From Microbispora triticiradicis (GTDB taxonomy: Bacteria; Actinomycetota; Actinomycetes; Streptosporangiales; Streptosporangiaceae): DNA of 64,000 bases. Where the stretch lies: NCBI GenBank assembly GCA_003260025.2, contig QFZU02000057.1, positions 55,043 through 119,042 of the forward strand, in the 5' to 3' direction. Each line of letters begins with the position of its first letter. Within the stretch, counting starts at the first letter, position 1. Position numbers and translations under genes: made by a program. Shown one piece after another: positions 32,762 to 41,822 of the stretch. The notes under the pieces were generated by a model, which saw nothing but the letters and a program-made list of their open reading frames with translations, made no database searches and was not told the DNA's origin.

Positions 32762-34195
32762 ATGACTTTAGCCATGAACAAGGCAGACATCGGAGTGACG
32801 GGCCTCGCGGTCATGGGCCGCAACCTCGCCCGCAACTTCGCGCACCACGGTCATGTCGTCGCGGTCCACAACCGCACAGAGAGCCGCACCACCCGCTTCA
32901 TGGAGGAGCACAAGGACGAGGGCGCGTTCGTGCCGGCGGGCACGATCGAGGAGTTCGTCGCCGCGCTCGAACGGCCCCGCAAGGCGATCATCATGGTCAA
33001 GGCCGGCGCCCCCACGGACGCGGTGATCGAGGAGCTCGCCGCCGTCATGGAGCCGGGCGACATGATCATCGACGGTGGCAACGCCCACTACCTGGACACC
33101 CGCCGCCGGGAGGCCGCGCTGCGCGAGCGGGGCATCCACTTCGTCGGCACCGGCATCTCCGGTGGCGAGGAGGGGGCCCTGAACGGCCCCAGCATCATGC
33201 CCGGCGGCGACCCCGAGGCGTACGCGACGCTCGGCCCGCTGCTGGAGGACATCGCGGCCAAGGTGGACGGCGTGTCGTGCTGCGTGCACATCGGCCCCGA
33301 CGGCGCCGGCCACTTCGTGAAGATGGTGCACAACGGCATCGAGTACGCCGACATGCAGCTCATCGCGGAGTCGTACGACCTGCTGCGGCAGGCCCTCGGG
33401 CTGAACCCCAAGGAGCTCTCCGACGTCTTCCGCGAGTGGAACCGGGGCGACCTCGAGTCGTACCTCATCGAGATCACCGCCGAGGTGCTCGGCCATGTCG
33501 ACGCCGCGACCGGGAAGCCGTTCGTGGACGTGGTGGTCGACCAGGCCGAGCAGAAGGGCACCGGCCGCTGGACCGTGCAGAGCGCCCTCGACCTCGGCGT
33601 CCCGGTGACGGGCATCGCCGAGGCGGTCTTCGCCCGGGCCCTGTCGGGCCACCCGGAGCAGCGGGCCGCGGCCCGCTCGCTCACCGGCCCGTCCGGCACC
33701 GCCGGCGACTCCGGCCTCGTCGAGGACGTGCGGCGGGCCCTGTACGCCTCCAAGGTGGTCGCGTACGCCCAGGGGTTCGACCAGATGGCCGCGGCGAGCG
33801 CGGAGTACGGCTGGAACCTGCGGCTCGGTGACATGGCCACCATCTGGCGGGGCGGCTGCATCATCCGGGCGCGCTTCCTCGACCGGATCAGGGCCGCCTA
33901 CGACGCGGACCCGAACCTGCCGACGCTGCTGGTCGACCCCACCTTCGCGCAGGCCCTGGACGAGGCCCAGGAGTCGTGGCGGCGGGTCGTGGCCACGGCG
34001 GCGACGATCGGGGTGCCCACCCCGGGCTTCTCCTCGGCGCTCGCCTACTACGACGGGCTGCGCCGCGACCGGCTGCCGGCGGCGCTGCTGCAGGGGCTGC
34101 GCGACTTCTTCGGCGCGCACACCTACCGCCGCACCGACCGGGAGGGCGTCTTCCACACCGACTGGTCGGCGGACCGCGCCGAGCACTCCGCCTGA
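32762..34195 (+). CDS. gnd: 6-phosphogluconate dehydrogenase, decarboxylating
   Basis: 477 residues, full length. Rossmann start IGVTGLAVMGRNLARNFAHH with HNRTESR for NADP, then IIDGGNAHYLDT, GTGISGGEEGALNGPSIMPG (substrate loop) and HFVKMVHNGIEYADMQLIAE with the catalytic Lys. It converts 6-phosphogluconate to ribulose 5-phosphate with NADPH in the pentose phosphate pathway. GGGAG lies 4 nt before ATG 32762; ATG 32774 fits the usual family start slightly better, so the first four residues are uncertain. Confidence 0.93.
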   Translation: MTLAMNKADIGVTGLAVMGRNLARNFAHHGHVVAVHNRTESRTTRFMEEHKDEGAFVPAGTIEEFVAALERPRKAIIMVKAGAPTDAVIEELAAVMEPGDMIIDGGNAHYLDTRRREAALRERGIHFVGTGISGGEEGALNGPSIMPGGDPEAYATLGPLLEDIAAKVDGVSCCVHIGPDGAGHFVKMVHNGIEYADMQLIAESYDLLRQALGLNPKELSDVFREWNRGDLESYLIEITAEVLGHVDAATGKPFVDVVVDQAEQKGTGRWTVQSALDLGVPVTGIAEAVFARALSGHPEQRAAARSLTGPSGTAGDSGLVEDVRRALYASKVVAYAQGFDQMAAASAEYGWNLRLGDMATIWRGGCIIRARFLDRIRAAYDADPNLPTLLVDPTFAQALDEAQESWRRVVATAATIGVPTPGFSSALAYYDGLRRDRLPAALLQGLRDFFGAHTYRRTDREGVFHTDWSADRAEHSA

Positions 34196-34235
34196 CCGGT
34201 CCGCCCGACCGGTCGCCCGTCCGGCCCCGGAACCT

Positions 34236-34273
34236 GGTACGGCCCCCGCCCGCGCGGGGGCGAGGGCCGTACC
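34236..34273. terminator. Hairpin between gnd and the exporter gene
   Basis: GGTACGGCCC (34236-34245) pairs with GGGCCGTACC (34264-34273); the loop itself can form a GC-rich inner stem. It serves the two converging genes. Confidence 0.65.
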
Positions 34274-34328
34274 GGCCGGATCTCAGCTCGGACTCAAGCT
34301 CGGCTCAAGCTCCCAGCTGTCAGCCGGC

Positions 34329-35927
34329 TCACTCGAAGGCGGCGGTCAGCGGCTCCGCCTTCTCGCCGCCGGGGGCGGCGGCGCTCGGAGCTCCGGTGCG
34401 CAGCGGGACGTGCCTGACGAACGCGGCGAGCACCGGGACGAGCACGGCGACCACGGCCGCCCAGAGGAAGACCGACCCGATGGCCGTGGCGAGGGCGTCC
34501 AGGAAGAACCCCTTGACCTGCGGGGGAAGCTGCTCGAGGGCCTTGGGGGTGATGCCCGCGCCGCCGCTGCCGACCTGCGTGGCCGCCGCCGGGCCGAGCT
34601 TGTCGCTCAGGGTGTCGGTGAGCCGGTTGTTGAAGATCGCGCCGAACATCGCGACGCCGAACGAGCCGCCGATGGACCGGAAGAACGTGGAGGCGCTGCT
34701 GGCCACGCCGAGGTCCTTCTGCTCGACGCTGTTCTGCGCGATGAGCATCGTCGTCTGCATCAGGAAGCCCATGCCGAGGCCGAAGACGGCGATGAACGCG
34801 CCGGTCTGCCAGGACGGCGTGTTGACGTCCTGCAGCGACAGCAGCCACATGCCGACCGCCATGATCGCCCCGCCGATGACCGGATAGATCCGGTACTGCC
34901 CGGTCTGGGTGATCGCCTTGCCGACGAACAGCGACACGATCATCGACGTGATCATCATCGGCAGCAGGAGCAGGCCGGAGTTGGTGGCCGTGGAGCCCTG
35001 CACGATCTGCTGGAACAGCGGGATGAAGCTGATCGCGCCGAACATCGCGAAGCCCAGCAGGAAGCCGAGCGCCGAGATGAGCGAGAAGTTGCGGTTGGCG
35101 AACACGTGCAGCGGCATGATCGGCTCGGCCGCGCGCCGCTCGATCGGGATGAACAGCGCGAGCGAGACCACCGCGAGCCCGGCCAGCGACAGGATCTGCC
35201 AGGAGCCCCACGGGTAGCCGTGCGCCTGCCCGCCCCACGAGGTGATCAGCACGATCGCGGTGATGCCGATGGTGAGGACGGTCGCGCCGAGCCAGTCGAT
35301 GCGGTGCTCGGTGCGGTGCTTGGGCAGGTGCAGCCGGAAGAACAGCCAGACCAGCGCGACGCCGCCGAGGGGCAGGTTCACGTAGAACGCCCAGCGCCAG
35401 TCGAGGTGGTCGGTGATGAAGCCGCCGACGAGCGGCCCGGCGATCATCGCGAGCGACATGATCGCGGCCATGATGCCCTGGTACTGGCCGCGCTCGCGGG
35501 GCGGCACGAGGTCACCGATGATCGCCATGACGTTGACCATGAGGCCCCCGGCCCCGAGGCCCTGCAGCGCGCGGAACGCGATGAGTTCGGCCATGCCGTG
35601 CTCGGTGCCCCCGAACAGCGACGAGCCCGCCATGCCGCACAGCGCGGAGCCGACCAGGAACAGCACGATGGACCCGAGGAAGATGTTCTTGCGGCCGTAG
35701 AGGTCGCCGAGCTTGCCCCAGATCGGCGTGGACACCGTGGTGCCCAGGACGTACGACGTGGTGACCCAGGTGAAGTACTCCAGGCCGTTCAGTTCGCCGA
35801 CGATCCTCGGCATCGCGGTACCGACGATCATGTTGTCGAGCATCGCCAGCATGATCGCCAGCATCAGGCCGGGCAGTACGGCCATCACTTCTTTGGACCG
35901 CCCCGGCGCGGGCGGAGCCTCGGTCAT
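34329..35927 (-). CDS. DHA2-family (14-TM) major facilitator drug exporter
   Basis: 532 residues with about 14 membrane segments. Motif D1 near the start (LMLAIMLAMLDNMIVGTAMP), motif A (GKLGDLYGRKNIFLG) and motif C-type GPLVGGFITDHLDWRWAFYV identify the EmrB/QacA group. Driven by the proton gradient, it would expel drugs or own metabolites. It is divergent from a TetR regulator across a gap with two 18-bp palindromes, so derepression by its substrate is likely. Confidence 0.9.
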   Translation of the reverse strand: MTEAPPAPGRSKEVMAVLPGLMLAIMLAMLDNMIVGTAMPRIVGELNGLEYFTWVTTSYVLGTTVSTPIWGKLGDLYGRKNIFLGSIVLFLVGSALCGMAGSSLFGGTEHGMAELIAFRALQGLGAGGLMVNVMAIIGDLVPPRERGQYQGIMAAIMSLAMIAGPLVGGFITDHLDWRWAFYVNLPLGGVALVWLFFRLHLPKHRTEHRIDWLGATVLTIGITAIVLITSWGGQAHGYPWGSWQILSLAGLAVVSLALFIPIERRAAEPIMPLHVFANRNFSLISALGFLLGFAMFGAISFIPLFQQIVQGSTATNSGLLLLPMMITSMIVSLFVGKAITQTGQYRIYPVIGGAIMAVGMWLLSLQDVNTPSWQTGAFIAVFGLGMGFLMQTTMLIAQNSVEQKDLGVASSASTFFRSIGGSFGVAMFGAIFNNRLTDTLSDKLGPAAATQVGSGGAGITPKALEQLPPQVKGFFLDALATAIGSVFLWAAVVAVLVPVLAAFVRHVPLRTGAPSAAAPGGEKAEPLTAAFE

Positions 35928-35967
35928 CGTGGTGCCCCCATGAGTAAAGGATCGGGATAGGTTACTT

Positions 35968-35985
35968 ACTTGCCGACAGGCTAGT
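35968..35985. promoter_or_regulatory. TetR operator candidate, site 1
   Basis: ACTTGCCGACAGGCTAGT has symmetry ACT-n-GCC-n4-GGC-n-AGT. It shares ACTTGCCG and the final AGT with site 2, 40 bp away. Confidence 0.65.
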
Positions 35986-36007
35986 GCGGACTTAAGGTAT
36001 TGTCCTT

Positions 36008-36025
36008 ACTTGCCGGCCGTCAAGT
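36008..36025. promoter_or_regulatory. TetR operator candidate, site 2
   Basis: ACTTGCCGGCCGTCAAGT is palindromic except at one mirrored pair. It lies 20 bp before the TetR start, so the regulator probably represses itself and the exporter. Confidence 0.65.
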
Positions 36026-36045
36026 TAATTAGGGGTCAGCAGGAC

Positions 36046-36606
36046 ATGGGCACTCAGACCGACACACGCAGCCGCATCCAGGAGGTCGCGATCGGGCTCT
36101 TCACCGAGCAGGGGTACGAGGCGACGTCGCTCCGGGAGATAGCCGAGGCCCTCGGCGTGACCAAGGCGGCACTGTACTACCACTTCCGGACAAAAGAGGA
36201 CATCGTCGCCAGCTTGGTCGAGGACCGCATCGCCGCGCTGGACGAGCTGATCGCGTGGGCGGCCGGGCGTCCCCCCACGGCGGAGACCCGCCGGGAGCTG
36301 ATCCTGCGCTACTCCGCGCAGATGACCCGAGGGCGCCACCACGAGGTCATGCAGTTCATGGACCGTAACAAGACGGCGCTGCAGGGGCACGTCAAGGTCG
36401 ACCTGATGCGCGACCGCATGGGCGCGCTGATGCAGTCCCTGTACGGGCCGGACGATCCGCTGCCGGTGCGGCTCAAGCGCTCCATGGCGCTGTTCGCGAT
36501 ACACGCCGCGTGGTTCTTGATCCGCGAGGAGTCGACGACCGACGAGCAGCGGACCGGGGCCGGCCTGGAGGTCGCCCTGGAACTGGCGGACGCCTCCGGC
36601 GGTTGA
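36046..36606 (+). CDS. TetR-family repressor
   Basis: 186 residues. The N-terminal HTH is textbook: IQEVAIGLFTEQGYEATSLR and IAEALGVTKAALYYHFRTKE. The C-terminal domain (about 60-186) is all helical with no recognisable ligand type. Divergent from the DHA2 exporter, which it probably controls through the paired palindromes. ATG 36046 is used; an upstream in-frame TTG lies inside the operator and is unlikely. Confidence 0.9.
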   Translation: MGTQTDTRSRIQEVAIGLFTEQGYEATSLREIAEALGVTKAALYYHFRTKEDIVASLVEDRIAALDELIAWAAGRPPTAETRRELILRYSAQMTRGRHHEVMQFMDRNKTALQGHVKVDLMRDRMGALMQSLYGPDDPLPVRLKRSMALFAIHAAWFLIREESTTDEQRTGAGLEVALELADASGG

Positions 36607-36632
36607 CCCCGGCCCTGTGGGAAGGTGACCTC

Positions 36633-37034
36633 ATGCTCTTCGGACAGGAACACGTCAGGCGTTACGTCGAGACCGCGGGTGAGGAGGGCCACGACTGGGA
36701 GGGCACCACCACGGCCATCCTCACCACCAGGGGCCGGAAGTCCGGGCAGCCCCGGAGCACCCCCCTGATCTACCAGCCGTACGGCGACGCCTATCTCGTG
36801 GTCGCCTCCAAGGGCGGGGCCGACGAGCACCCGCTGTGGTACCTCAACCTCCAGGCCGATCCCGAGGTCGAGTTCCAGATCAAGGGCGACAGGTTCAGGG
36901 CCCGGGCCCGTACGGCGACCGCGGCGGAACGGCCGGACATGTGGCGGACCATGGCCGCCGCCTGGCCCGCGTACGACGAGTACGCCACCAGGACCAGCCG
37001 GGAGATCCCGGTCGTCGTGATCGAACGCGCCTGA
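36633..37034 (+). CDS. F420-dependent nitroreductase-family protein (DDN-like)
   Basis: 133 residues. TTTAILTTRGRKSGQPRSTP is the phosphate-binding segment of the family, followed by YLVVASKGGADEHPLWYLNL. Members use deazaflavin F420H2 (or bind lipids/quinones) and reduce diverse substrates. It lies 26 bp downstream of the TetR gene and is probably co-transcribed, so it may be part of the same resistance response. Confidence 0.85.
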   Translation: MLFGQEHVRRYVETAGEEGHDWEGTTTAILTTRGRKSGQPRSTPLIYQPYGDAYLVVASKGGADEHPLWYLNLQADPEVEFQIKGDRFRARARTATAAERPDMWRTMAAAWPAYDEYATRTSREIPVVVIERA

Positions 37035-37045
37035 CCCTTTCCGGC

Positions 37046-37069
37046 GGGGCCGCGTCACGACGCGGCCCC
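37046..37069 (+). terminator. Hairpin terminator
   Basis: GGGGCCGCGT pairs with ACGCGGCCCC around CACG, 12 bp after the nitroreductase stop. Confidence 0.7.
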
Positions 37070-37169
37070 CGCACCCGGTGACTCGCGCGGCCGTCGGCGG
37101 TATGTTTCCCATGATCCCCAGTACCGTGGTGGTCCCCAGTAGCGTGATCCCCAGCACAGGGAGGGTTCC

Positions 37170-37835
37170 GTGAGCGACGGCCGCACCGCGGAGATCATGG
37201 TCGCCGAGGCCCGGAAGGCGTTCTGGGTCATGGTCGGCTTCCTGGCCGTGATCTGGGCCGTGCAGGTGGCCAACTGGGCCTCCGGCTACTCGCTGAGCTA
37301 CAGCTTCGGCATCCGGCCGTGGGACGTCGAACGGCTGCCCGGCATCGTCTCCGCGCCGCTCCTGCACTGGAGCTGGGCGCACATCGAGGGCAACTCCGGG
37401 CCGCTGTTCATCTTCGGGTTCCTCGCGGCCTACCGGGGCGTGCGGCGCTTCCTCGGCGTCACCGGGCTGATCGCCGTCGCCAGCGGGCTCGGCTCGTGGT
37501 TCACCGCCGACGCCGCCACCGTCGGTGCGGGCGCGAGCGGCCTGGTCTTCGGCTACTTCGGGTACGTGCTCGTCCGCGGCGCCTTCGACCGGCACCTGAT
37601 CGACATCGTCATCGGCCTGGTGATGGGCCTGTGCTTCGCCTACCAGTTCACCGGTCTGCTGCCGGCCGAGGGCATCGGCTGGCAGGCACACGTCTTCGGG
37701 TTCGTGGGCGGCATCCTCGGCGGCTACCTGTTCCGCGACCGCGGGGCACGGAGCGTGGAGAAGGAGCCCGGCGGCACCCCTCCCGGCGGCTCCCGGCCGG
37801 CCCTGCTGAAGGAGATCGAGGACCTGGGCCTCTAG
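37170..37835 (+). CDS. Rhomboid intramembrane serine protease
   Basis: 221 residues with about six membrane segments. HIEGNSGPLFIFGFL is the H-x3-N motif, GAGASGLVFGY contains the nucleophile S123, and WQAHVFGFVGGILGGY the catalytic H174. It cleaves membrane proteins within the bilayer; the substrate is unknown. GTG 37170 has GGGAGGG upstream. The promoter region contains three spaced TCCCCAG-containing units (37112-37160). Confidence 0.88.
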   Translation: MSDGRTAEIMVAEARKAFWVMVGFLAVIWAVQVANWASGYSLSYSFGIRPWDVERLPGIVSAPLLHWSWAHIEGNSGPLFIFGFLAAYRGVRRFLGVTGLIAVASGLGSWFTADAATVGAGASGLVFGYFGYVLVRGAFDRHLIDIVIGLVMGLCFAYQFTGLLPAEGIGWQAHVFGFVGGILGGYLFRDRGARSVEKEPGGTPPGGSRPALLKEIEDLGL

Positions 37836-37895
37836 CGCCCCCGCCCAGCGCGCCGGCCCGGTGTGTCTGCCCGTGCGTCGGCTCAGTGCGTCGGC

Positions 37896-39059
37896 TCAGT
37901 TCGCCGGCCGCTCCGGCGGGCGGTAGGGGATGCTGGCGTTGAGGGCGAATCCGCCTTCGGCGGTGGGCCCGTACGTGAGCCGCCCGCCCTGCTGGGCCAC
38001 CCGCTCGCTCAGGCCGGTCAGCCCGTAGCCCGACCCCTCGTGGGCGGGCGCCCGGGCCGGCGCCGCCCGGTCCCCGCCGCCGGCGGCGACGGCCCCCCCG
38101 CTGTTGACCACCGACACGTTGAGCGTGTCGCCGCGCGCCTCGCAGACCACCTGCACGTCGGCCCCGGGGGCGTGCTTGCGCACGTTGTTCAGCCCCTCCT
38201 GGACCACCCGGTAGCAGGTGTGCCCGGCCTGCCGGGACAACGCCTCCTCCGGGACCTCGTAGTGCAGCGCGACGCGCAGACCGGTGACCCGGCCCTCCTC
38301 GACCAGGCGCGGGATCCCCTCCACGCTCTCCGCCGAGGGCGGCAGGTCGCTGCTGCGCAGCGCCGTGAGCAGCTCGCGCAGCTCGGTCAGCGCCCGCACG
38401 CCCTTGTCCTCGATGCTCCCGGCCAGCTTGCGGATCTCCCCGGGGTCGTCGGCGTCCTGGATGAGGCCCGCGTTGAGCACCATCACGGTGACGGCGTGCG
38501 TGACCGTGTCGTGCAGCTCCCAGGCGATGCGGCGGCGCTCCAGCGCCGCCGCCTGCTCCTCGCCCGCCCGCGCGCTCTCCCGCAGCTCCCGGATCATCGC
38601 GCGGTAGCGCGACACCCAGTGGCCCGCCAGCGCGGGCAGGCAGACCAGCGCCACCGCCCAGACGACCGCCAGGAGAGGCGCGTGATCGCTGTAGGGGTTG
38701 ACGCGGTCGACCACGACGTACACCCCGGCCAGCGCGGCGACCGCCCCGAGCCGATGGCGTCCCCCGCGCTCGGCCGTCAGCGCGTACGCGGCGAGCGTCA
38801 GCGGCACGAGCTGGCCCGCGAACAGCGCGCACGCGGACGTGCCGGTGACCAGGGGCCACGGGGTGCGGCGCCGCGCCAGCACGGCCGCCGCCGCGGCCGA
38901 CGTCACGGCCAGCCGTACGGCCTCCGGCACCGGCATCAGCGAGAAGGAACGGCCGGTGAGGATCGCGGGAACGGCGAAGGCGAGCACGGCGAGCGCGAGC
39001 AGCACGTCGCCGAGCGCATCCCGGCGCCGCGCGACGAGCCCGGCCAAATTCTCCCCCAC
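37896..39059 (-). CDS. NarL-type sensor histidine kinase (orphan)
   Basis: 387 residues. Four to five N-terminal membrane helices (for example VLLALAVLAFAVPAILTG) without a large extracellular sensor, then a HisKA_3 domain with the phosphoacceptor in RRRIAWELHDTVTHAVTVMV, and an HATPase domain (VVQEGLNNVRKHAP, GYGLTGLSERV). No response regulator is adjacent, which is unusual because these kinases are normally paired. Start GTG 39059 is the best available but has no clear ribosome site. Confidence 0.85.
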   Translation of the reverse strand: MGENLAGLVARRRDALGDVLLALAVLAFAVPAILTGRSFSLMPVPEAVRLAVTSAAAAAVLARRRTPWPLVTGTSACALFAGQLVPLTLAAYALTAERGGRHRLGAVAALAGVYVVVDRVNPYSDHAPLLAVVWAVALVCLPALAGHWVSRYRAMIRELRESARAGEEQAAALERRRIAWELHDTVTHAVTVMVLNAGLIQDADDPGEIRKLAGSIEDKGVRALTELRELLTALRSSDLPPSAESVEGIPRLVEEGRVTGLRVALHYEVPEEALSRQAGHTCYRVVQEGLNNVRKHAPGADVQVVCEARGDTLNVSVVNSGGAVAAGGGDRAAPARAPAHEGSGYGLTGLSERVAQQGGRLTYGPTAEGGFALNASIPYRPPERPAN

Positions 39060-39162
39060 GCGACCAGTTTGTGGGGTTGACCTGCGGATTCTGGCTGCGC
39101 CACGCCCCTTTGACGTAGTTGTGCCGCAGCTTGCCGTACCACGTGCCGGTCGAAACAGTCAC
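39058..39162 (-). pseudogene. Possible gene remnant upstream of the kinase
   Basis: A frame starting GTG 39162 reads about 35 residues with strong protein character (TGTWYGKLRHNYVKGAWRSQ and then NPQVNPTNWSR) before running out of frame into the kinase gene. About 83% of these codons end in G or C. It looks like the N-terminal piece of a lost or truncated gene. No family recognised. Confidence 0.3.
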
Positions 39163-39185
39163 GCGGCTTGGGCAGGATAAGAAGC

Positions 39186-41690
39186 GTGACCGAAAGCATG
39201 AGCCTCCTCCGCCGCCTGCCCTCCGGCTCCGACCCCGACGCGTTGTTCGACGCGTTCGCGTCGTGGAACGCGGAGCGGGGGCTCACGCTGTACCCCGCTC
39301 AGGAGGAGGCCCTCATCGAGGTCGTCTCCGGCAACAACGTGATCGTCTCGACCCCGACCGGCTCGGGCAAGAGCCTGATCGCCGCCGGAGCTCACTTCGC
39401 GGCGCTCGCCCGGGACGAGATCAGCTTCTACACCGCGCCGATCAAGGCGCTGGTGTCGGAGAAGTTCTTCGACCTGTGCGCGTTGTTCGGCACCGAGAAC
39501 GTCGGGATGATGACCGGCGACGCCACGGTGAACGCCGACGCGCCGATCATCTGCTGCACCGCCGAGATCCTCGCCCAGATCGCGCTGCGCGACGGCGCGG
39601 ACGCCGACGTCGGCACGGTGATCATGGACGAGTTCCACTTCTACGCGGAACCCGACCGCGGCTGGGCGTGGCAGGTGCCGCTGCTGGAGTTGCCGCAGGC
39701 GCAGTTCGTGCTGATGTCGGCCACCCTGGGCGACGTCGAGCGCTTCAAGACCGACCTCACGCGCCGCACCGGGCGCGACACCGCCGTCGTGAAGCACGCC
39801 GAGCGGCCGGTGCCGCTCATCTACTCCTATCGGGTCACCCCGCTGCACGAGACGCTGGAGGAGCTGCTGTCCACCCAGCAGGCCCCCGTGTACGTCGTCC
39901 ACTTCACCCAGGCGGCGGCGATGGAGCGCGCCCAGGCGCTCATGAGCATCAACATGTGCAGCAAGGCCGAGAAGGAACAGATCGCCGCCCTGATCGGGAA
40001 CTTCCGGTTCACCACCCGCTTCGGCCGGGCCCTGTCCCGGCTCGTACGGCACGGCATCGGCGTGCACCACGCCGGGATGCTGCCGAAGTACCGCCGCCTG
40101 GTGGAGCGCCTCGCGCAGGCGGGGCTGCTGAAGGTCATCTGCGGCACCGACACCCTCGGCGTGGGGGTGAACGTCCCGATCAGGACCGTGCTGTTCACCG
40201 CGCTGTCGAAGTTCGACGGCACGAAGGTGCGGCGGCTGCGGGCGCGGGAGTTCCACCAGATCGCCGGCCGGGCCGGGCGGGCGGGCTTCGACACGGTCGG
40301 CTACGTCGTCTGCCAGGCCCCCGACTACGTGATCGAGAACGAGCGGGCGCTGGCGAAGATCGGCGACGATCCCAAGCGGCGCCGCGGCTACGCCCGCAAG
40401 AAGCCGCCGGAGGGGTTCGTCGGCTGGAGCGAGGACACGTTCGAGAAGCTCCAGACGGCCGAGCCCGAACCGCTGACCTCCCGCTTCAAGGTCAGCAACG
40501 CCATGCTGCTGTCGATCATCAACCGTCCCGGCGACTGCTTCCAGGCGATGAAGCGGCTGCTGACCGACAACCACGAGGACCGCAAGGCCCAGCGCCGCCA
40601 CATCAGCCACGCCATCGCGATCTACCGTTCGCTGCTGGCCGGCGGCATCGTCGAGAAGCTCGCCGAGCCCGACGAGCACGGCCGCATGGCCCGGCTCACC
40701 GTGGACCTGCAGGAGGACTTCGCGCTCAACCAGGCGCTGGCCACGTTCGCGCTGGCGAGCTTCGAACTGCTCGACCGCGCCTCCCCCACGTACGCGCTGG
40801 ACCTGGTCTCCATCGTCGAGTCGACGCTGGACGACCCCCGGCAGATCCTGCACGCCCAGCTCAACAAGGCCAGGGCCGAGGCGGTCGCGCAGATGAAGGC
40901 CGACGGCATCGAGTACGAGGAGCGGATGGAGCGCCTCGCGGAGATCACCCACCCGATGCCGCTGGCCGACCTGCTCTTCGGCGCGTACGAGACCTACCGG
41001 CGCGGGCACCCTTGGGTCGGCGACCACGTCGTGAGCCCCAAGACGATCGTGCGCGACATGTACGAAAGGGCGATGACCTTCACCGATTACATCCAGTTCT
41101 ACGAGCTGGCCCGCTCGGAGGGCACGGTGCTGCGCTACCTGGCCGACGCGTACCGCACGCTGTCGAAGACCGTGCCCGAGCACCTGAAGACCGACGACCT
41201 CGTGGACCTCATCGAATGGCTGGGCGAACTGGTGCGCCAGGTCGACTCCAGCCTCATCGACGAGTGGGAGAAGCTGGCCAACCCGGCCGAGGCCCTGGCC
41301 GCCGGGCAGGAGCAGCTGGAGACCAGGACCCGCCCGGTCACCGCCAACCCGCGCGCCTTCCGGGTGCTGGTCCGCAACGCGATGTTCCGCCTGGTGGAGC
41401 TGGCCGCGCTCGACCGGGAGGAGGAGCTGACCGAGCTCTATCCGGACGTCGACTGGGGCGCGGCCCTCGACGCCTACTACGAGGAGCACGACGAGGTCCT
41501 CACCGGCCCGGACGCCCGCGGCCCGGCCCTCCTGCTCATCGAGGAGGAGAAGGAGCTGTGGCGGGTGCGCCAGATCGTCGACGACCCGGCCGGCAACCAC
41601 GACTGGGGCATCGCCGCGGAGGTCGACCTCGCCGCCTCCGACGAGGAGGGCCATGCCGTCCTCCACGTCACCGGCCTCACCCGCCTCTGA
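39186..41690 (+). CDS. DEAD/DEAH-box helicase of the DUF3516 type
   Basis: 834 residues. Superfamily 2 motifs: I (STPTGSGKSLIAAG, about residue 55), Ia (YTAPIKALVSEKFF), II (VIMDEFHFY), III (LMSATLGD), V (GTDTLGVGVNVPI) and VI (QIAGRAGRAGFDT). After residue about 400 a long C-terminal region of the DUF3516 kind follows. The organisation resembles Ski2-like RNA helicases; role in RNA or DNA metabolism unknown. GTG 39186 has AGGA at 8 nt. Confidence 0.85.
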   Translation: MTESMSLLRRLPSGSDPDALFDAFASWNAERGLTLYPAQEEALIEVVSGNNVIVSTPTGSGKSLIAAGAHFAALARDEISFYTAPIKALVSEKFFDLCALFGTENVGMMTGDATVNADAPIICCTAEILAQIALRDGADADVGTVIMDEFHFYAEPDRGWAWQVPLLELPQAQFVLMSATLGDVERFKTDLTRRTGRDTAVVKHAERPVPLIYSYRVTPLHETLEELLSTQQAPVYVVHFTQAAAMERAQALMSINMCSKAEKEQIAALIGNFRFTTRFGRALSRLVRHGIGVHHAGMLPKYRRLVERLAQAGLLKVICGTDTLGVGVNVPIRTVLFTALSKFDGTKVRRLRAREFHQIAGRAGRAGFDTVGYVVCQAPDYVIENERALAKIGDDPKRRRGYARKKPPEGFVGWSEDTFEKLQTAEPEPLTSRFKVSNAMLLSIINRPGDCFQAMKRLLTDNHEDRKAQRRHISHAIAIYRSLLAGGIVEKLAEPDEHGRMARLTVDLQEDFALNQALATFALASFELLDRASPTYALDLVSIVESTLDDPRQILHAQLNKARAEAVAQMKADGIEYEERMERLAEITHPMPLADLLFGAYETYRRGHPWVGDHVVSPKTIVRDMYERAMTFTDYIQFYELARSEGTVLRYLADAYRTLSKTVPEHLKTDDLVDLIEWLGELVRQVDSSLIDEWEKLANPAEALAAGQEQLETRTRPVTANPRAFRVLVRNAMFRLVELAALDREEELTELYPDVDWGAALDAYYEEHDEVLTGPDARGPALLLIEEEKELWRVRQIVDDPAGNHDWGIAAEVDLAASDEEGHAVLHVTGLTRL

Positions 41691-41822
41691 CCCCGCCCGC
41701 CTCTGACCTTCGCCCCGTCCGTCAGTCAGGACCTGTCGCCGTTGCCGAGCATCGGGGTCTCCGGTGACCCCGCGGAGGCGGGACCGGGGATATGTCGGTA
41801 CGGCTGTCTAGTGTCCCCAGGC

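Noticed and set aside
39159..41666. 835-codon minus-strand open frame opposite the helicase gene
   Set aside because: No domain pattern; shadow of a high-GC3 gene. The plus-strand protein has all helicase motifs.
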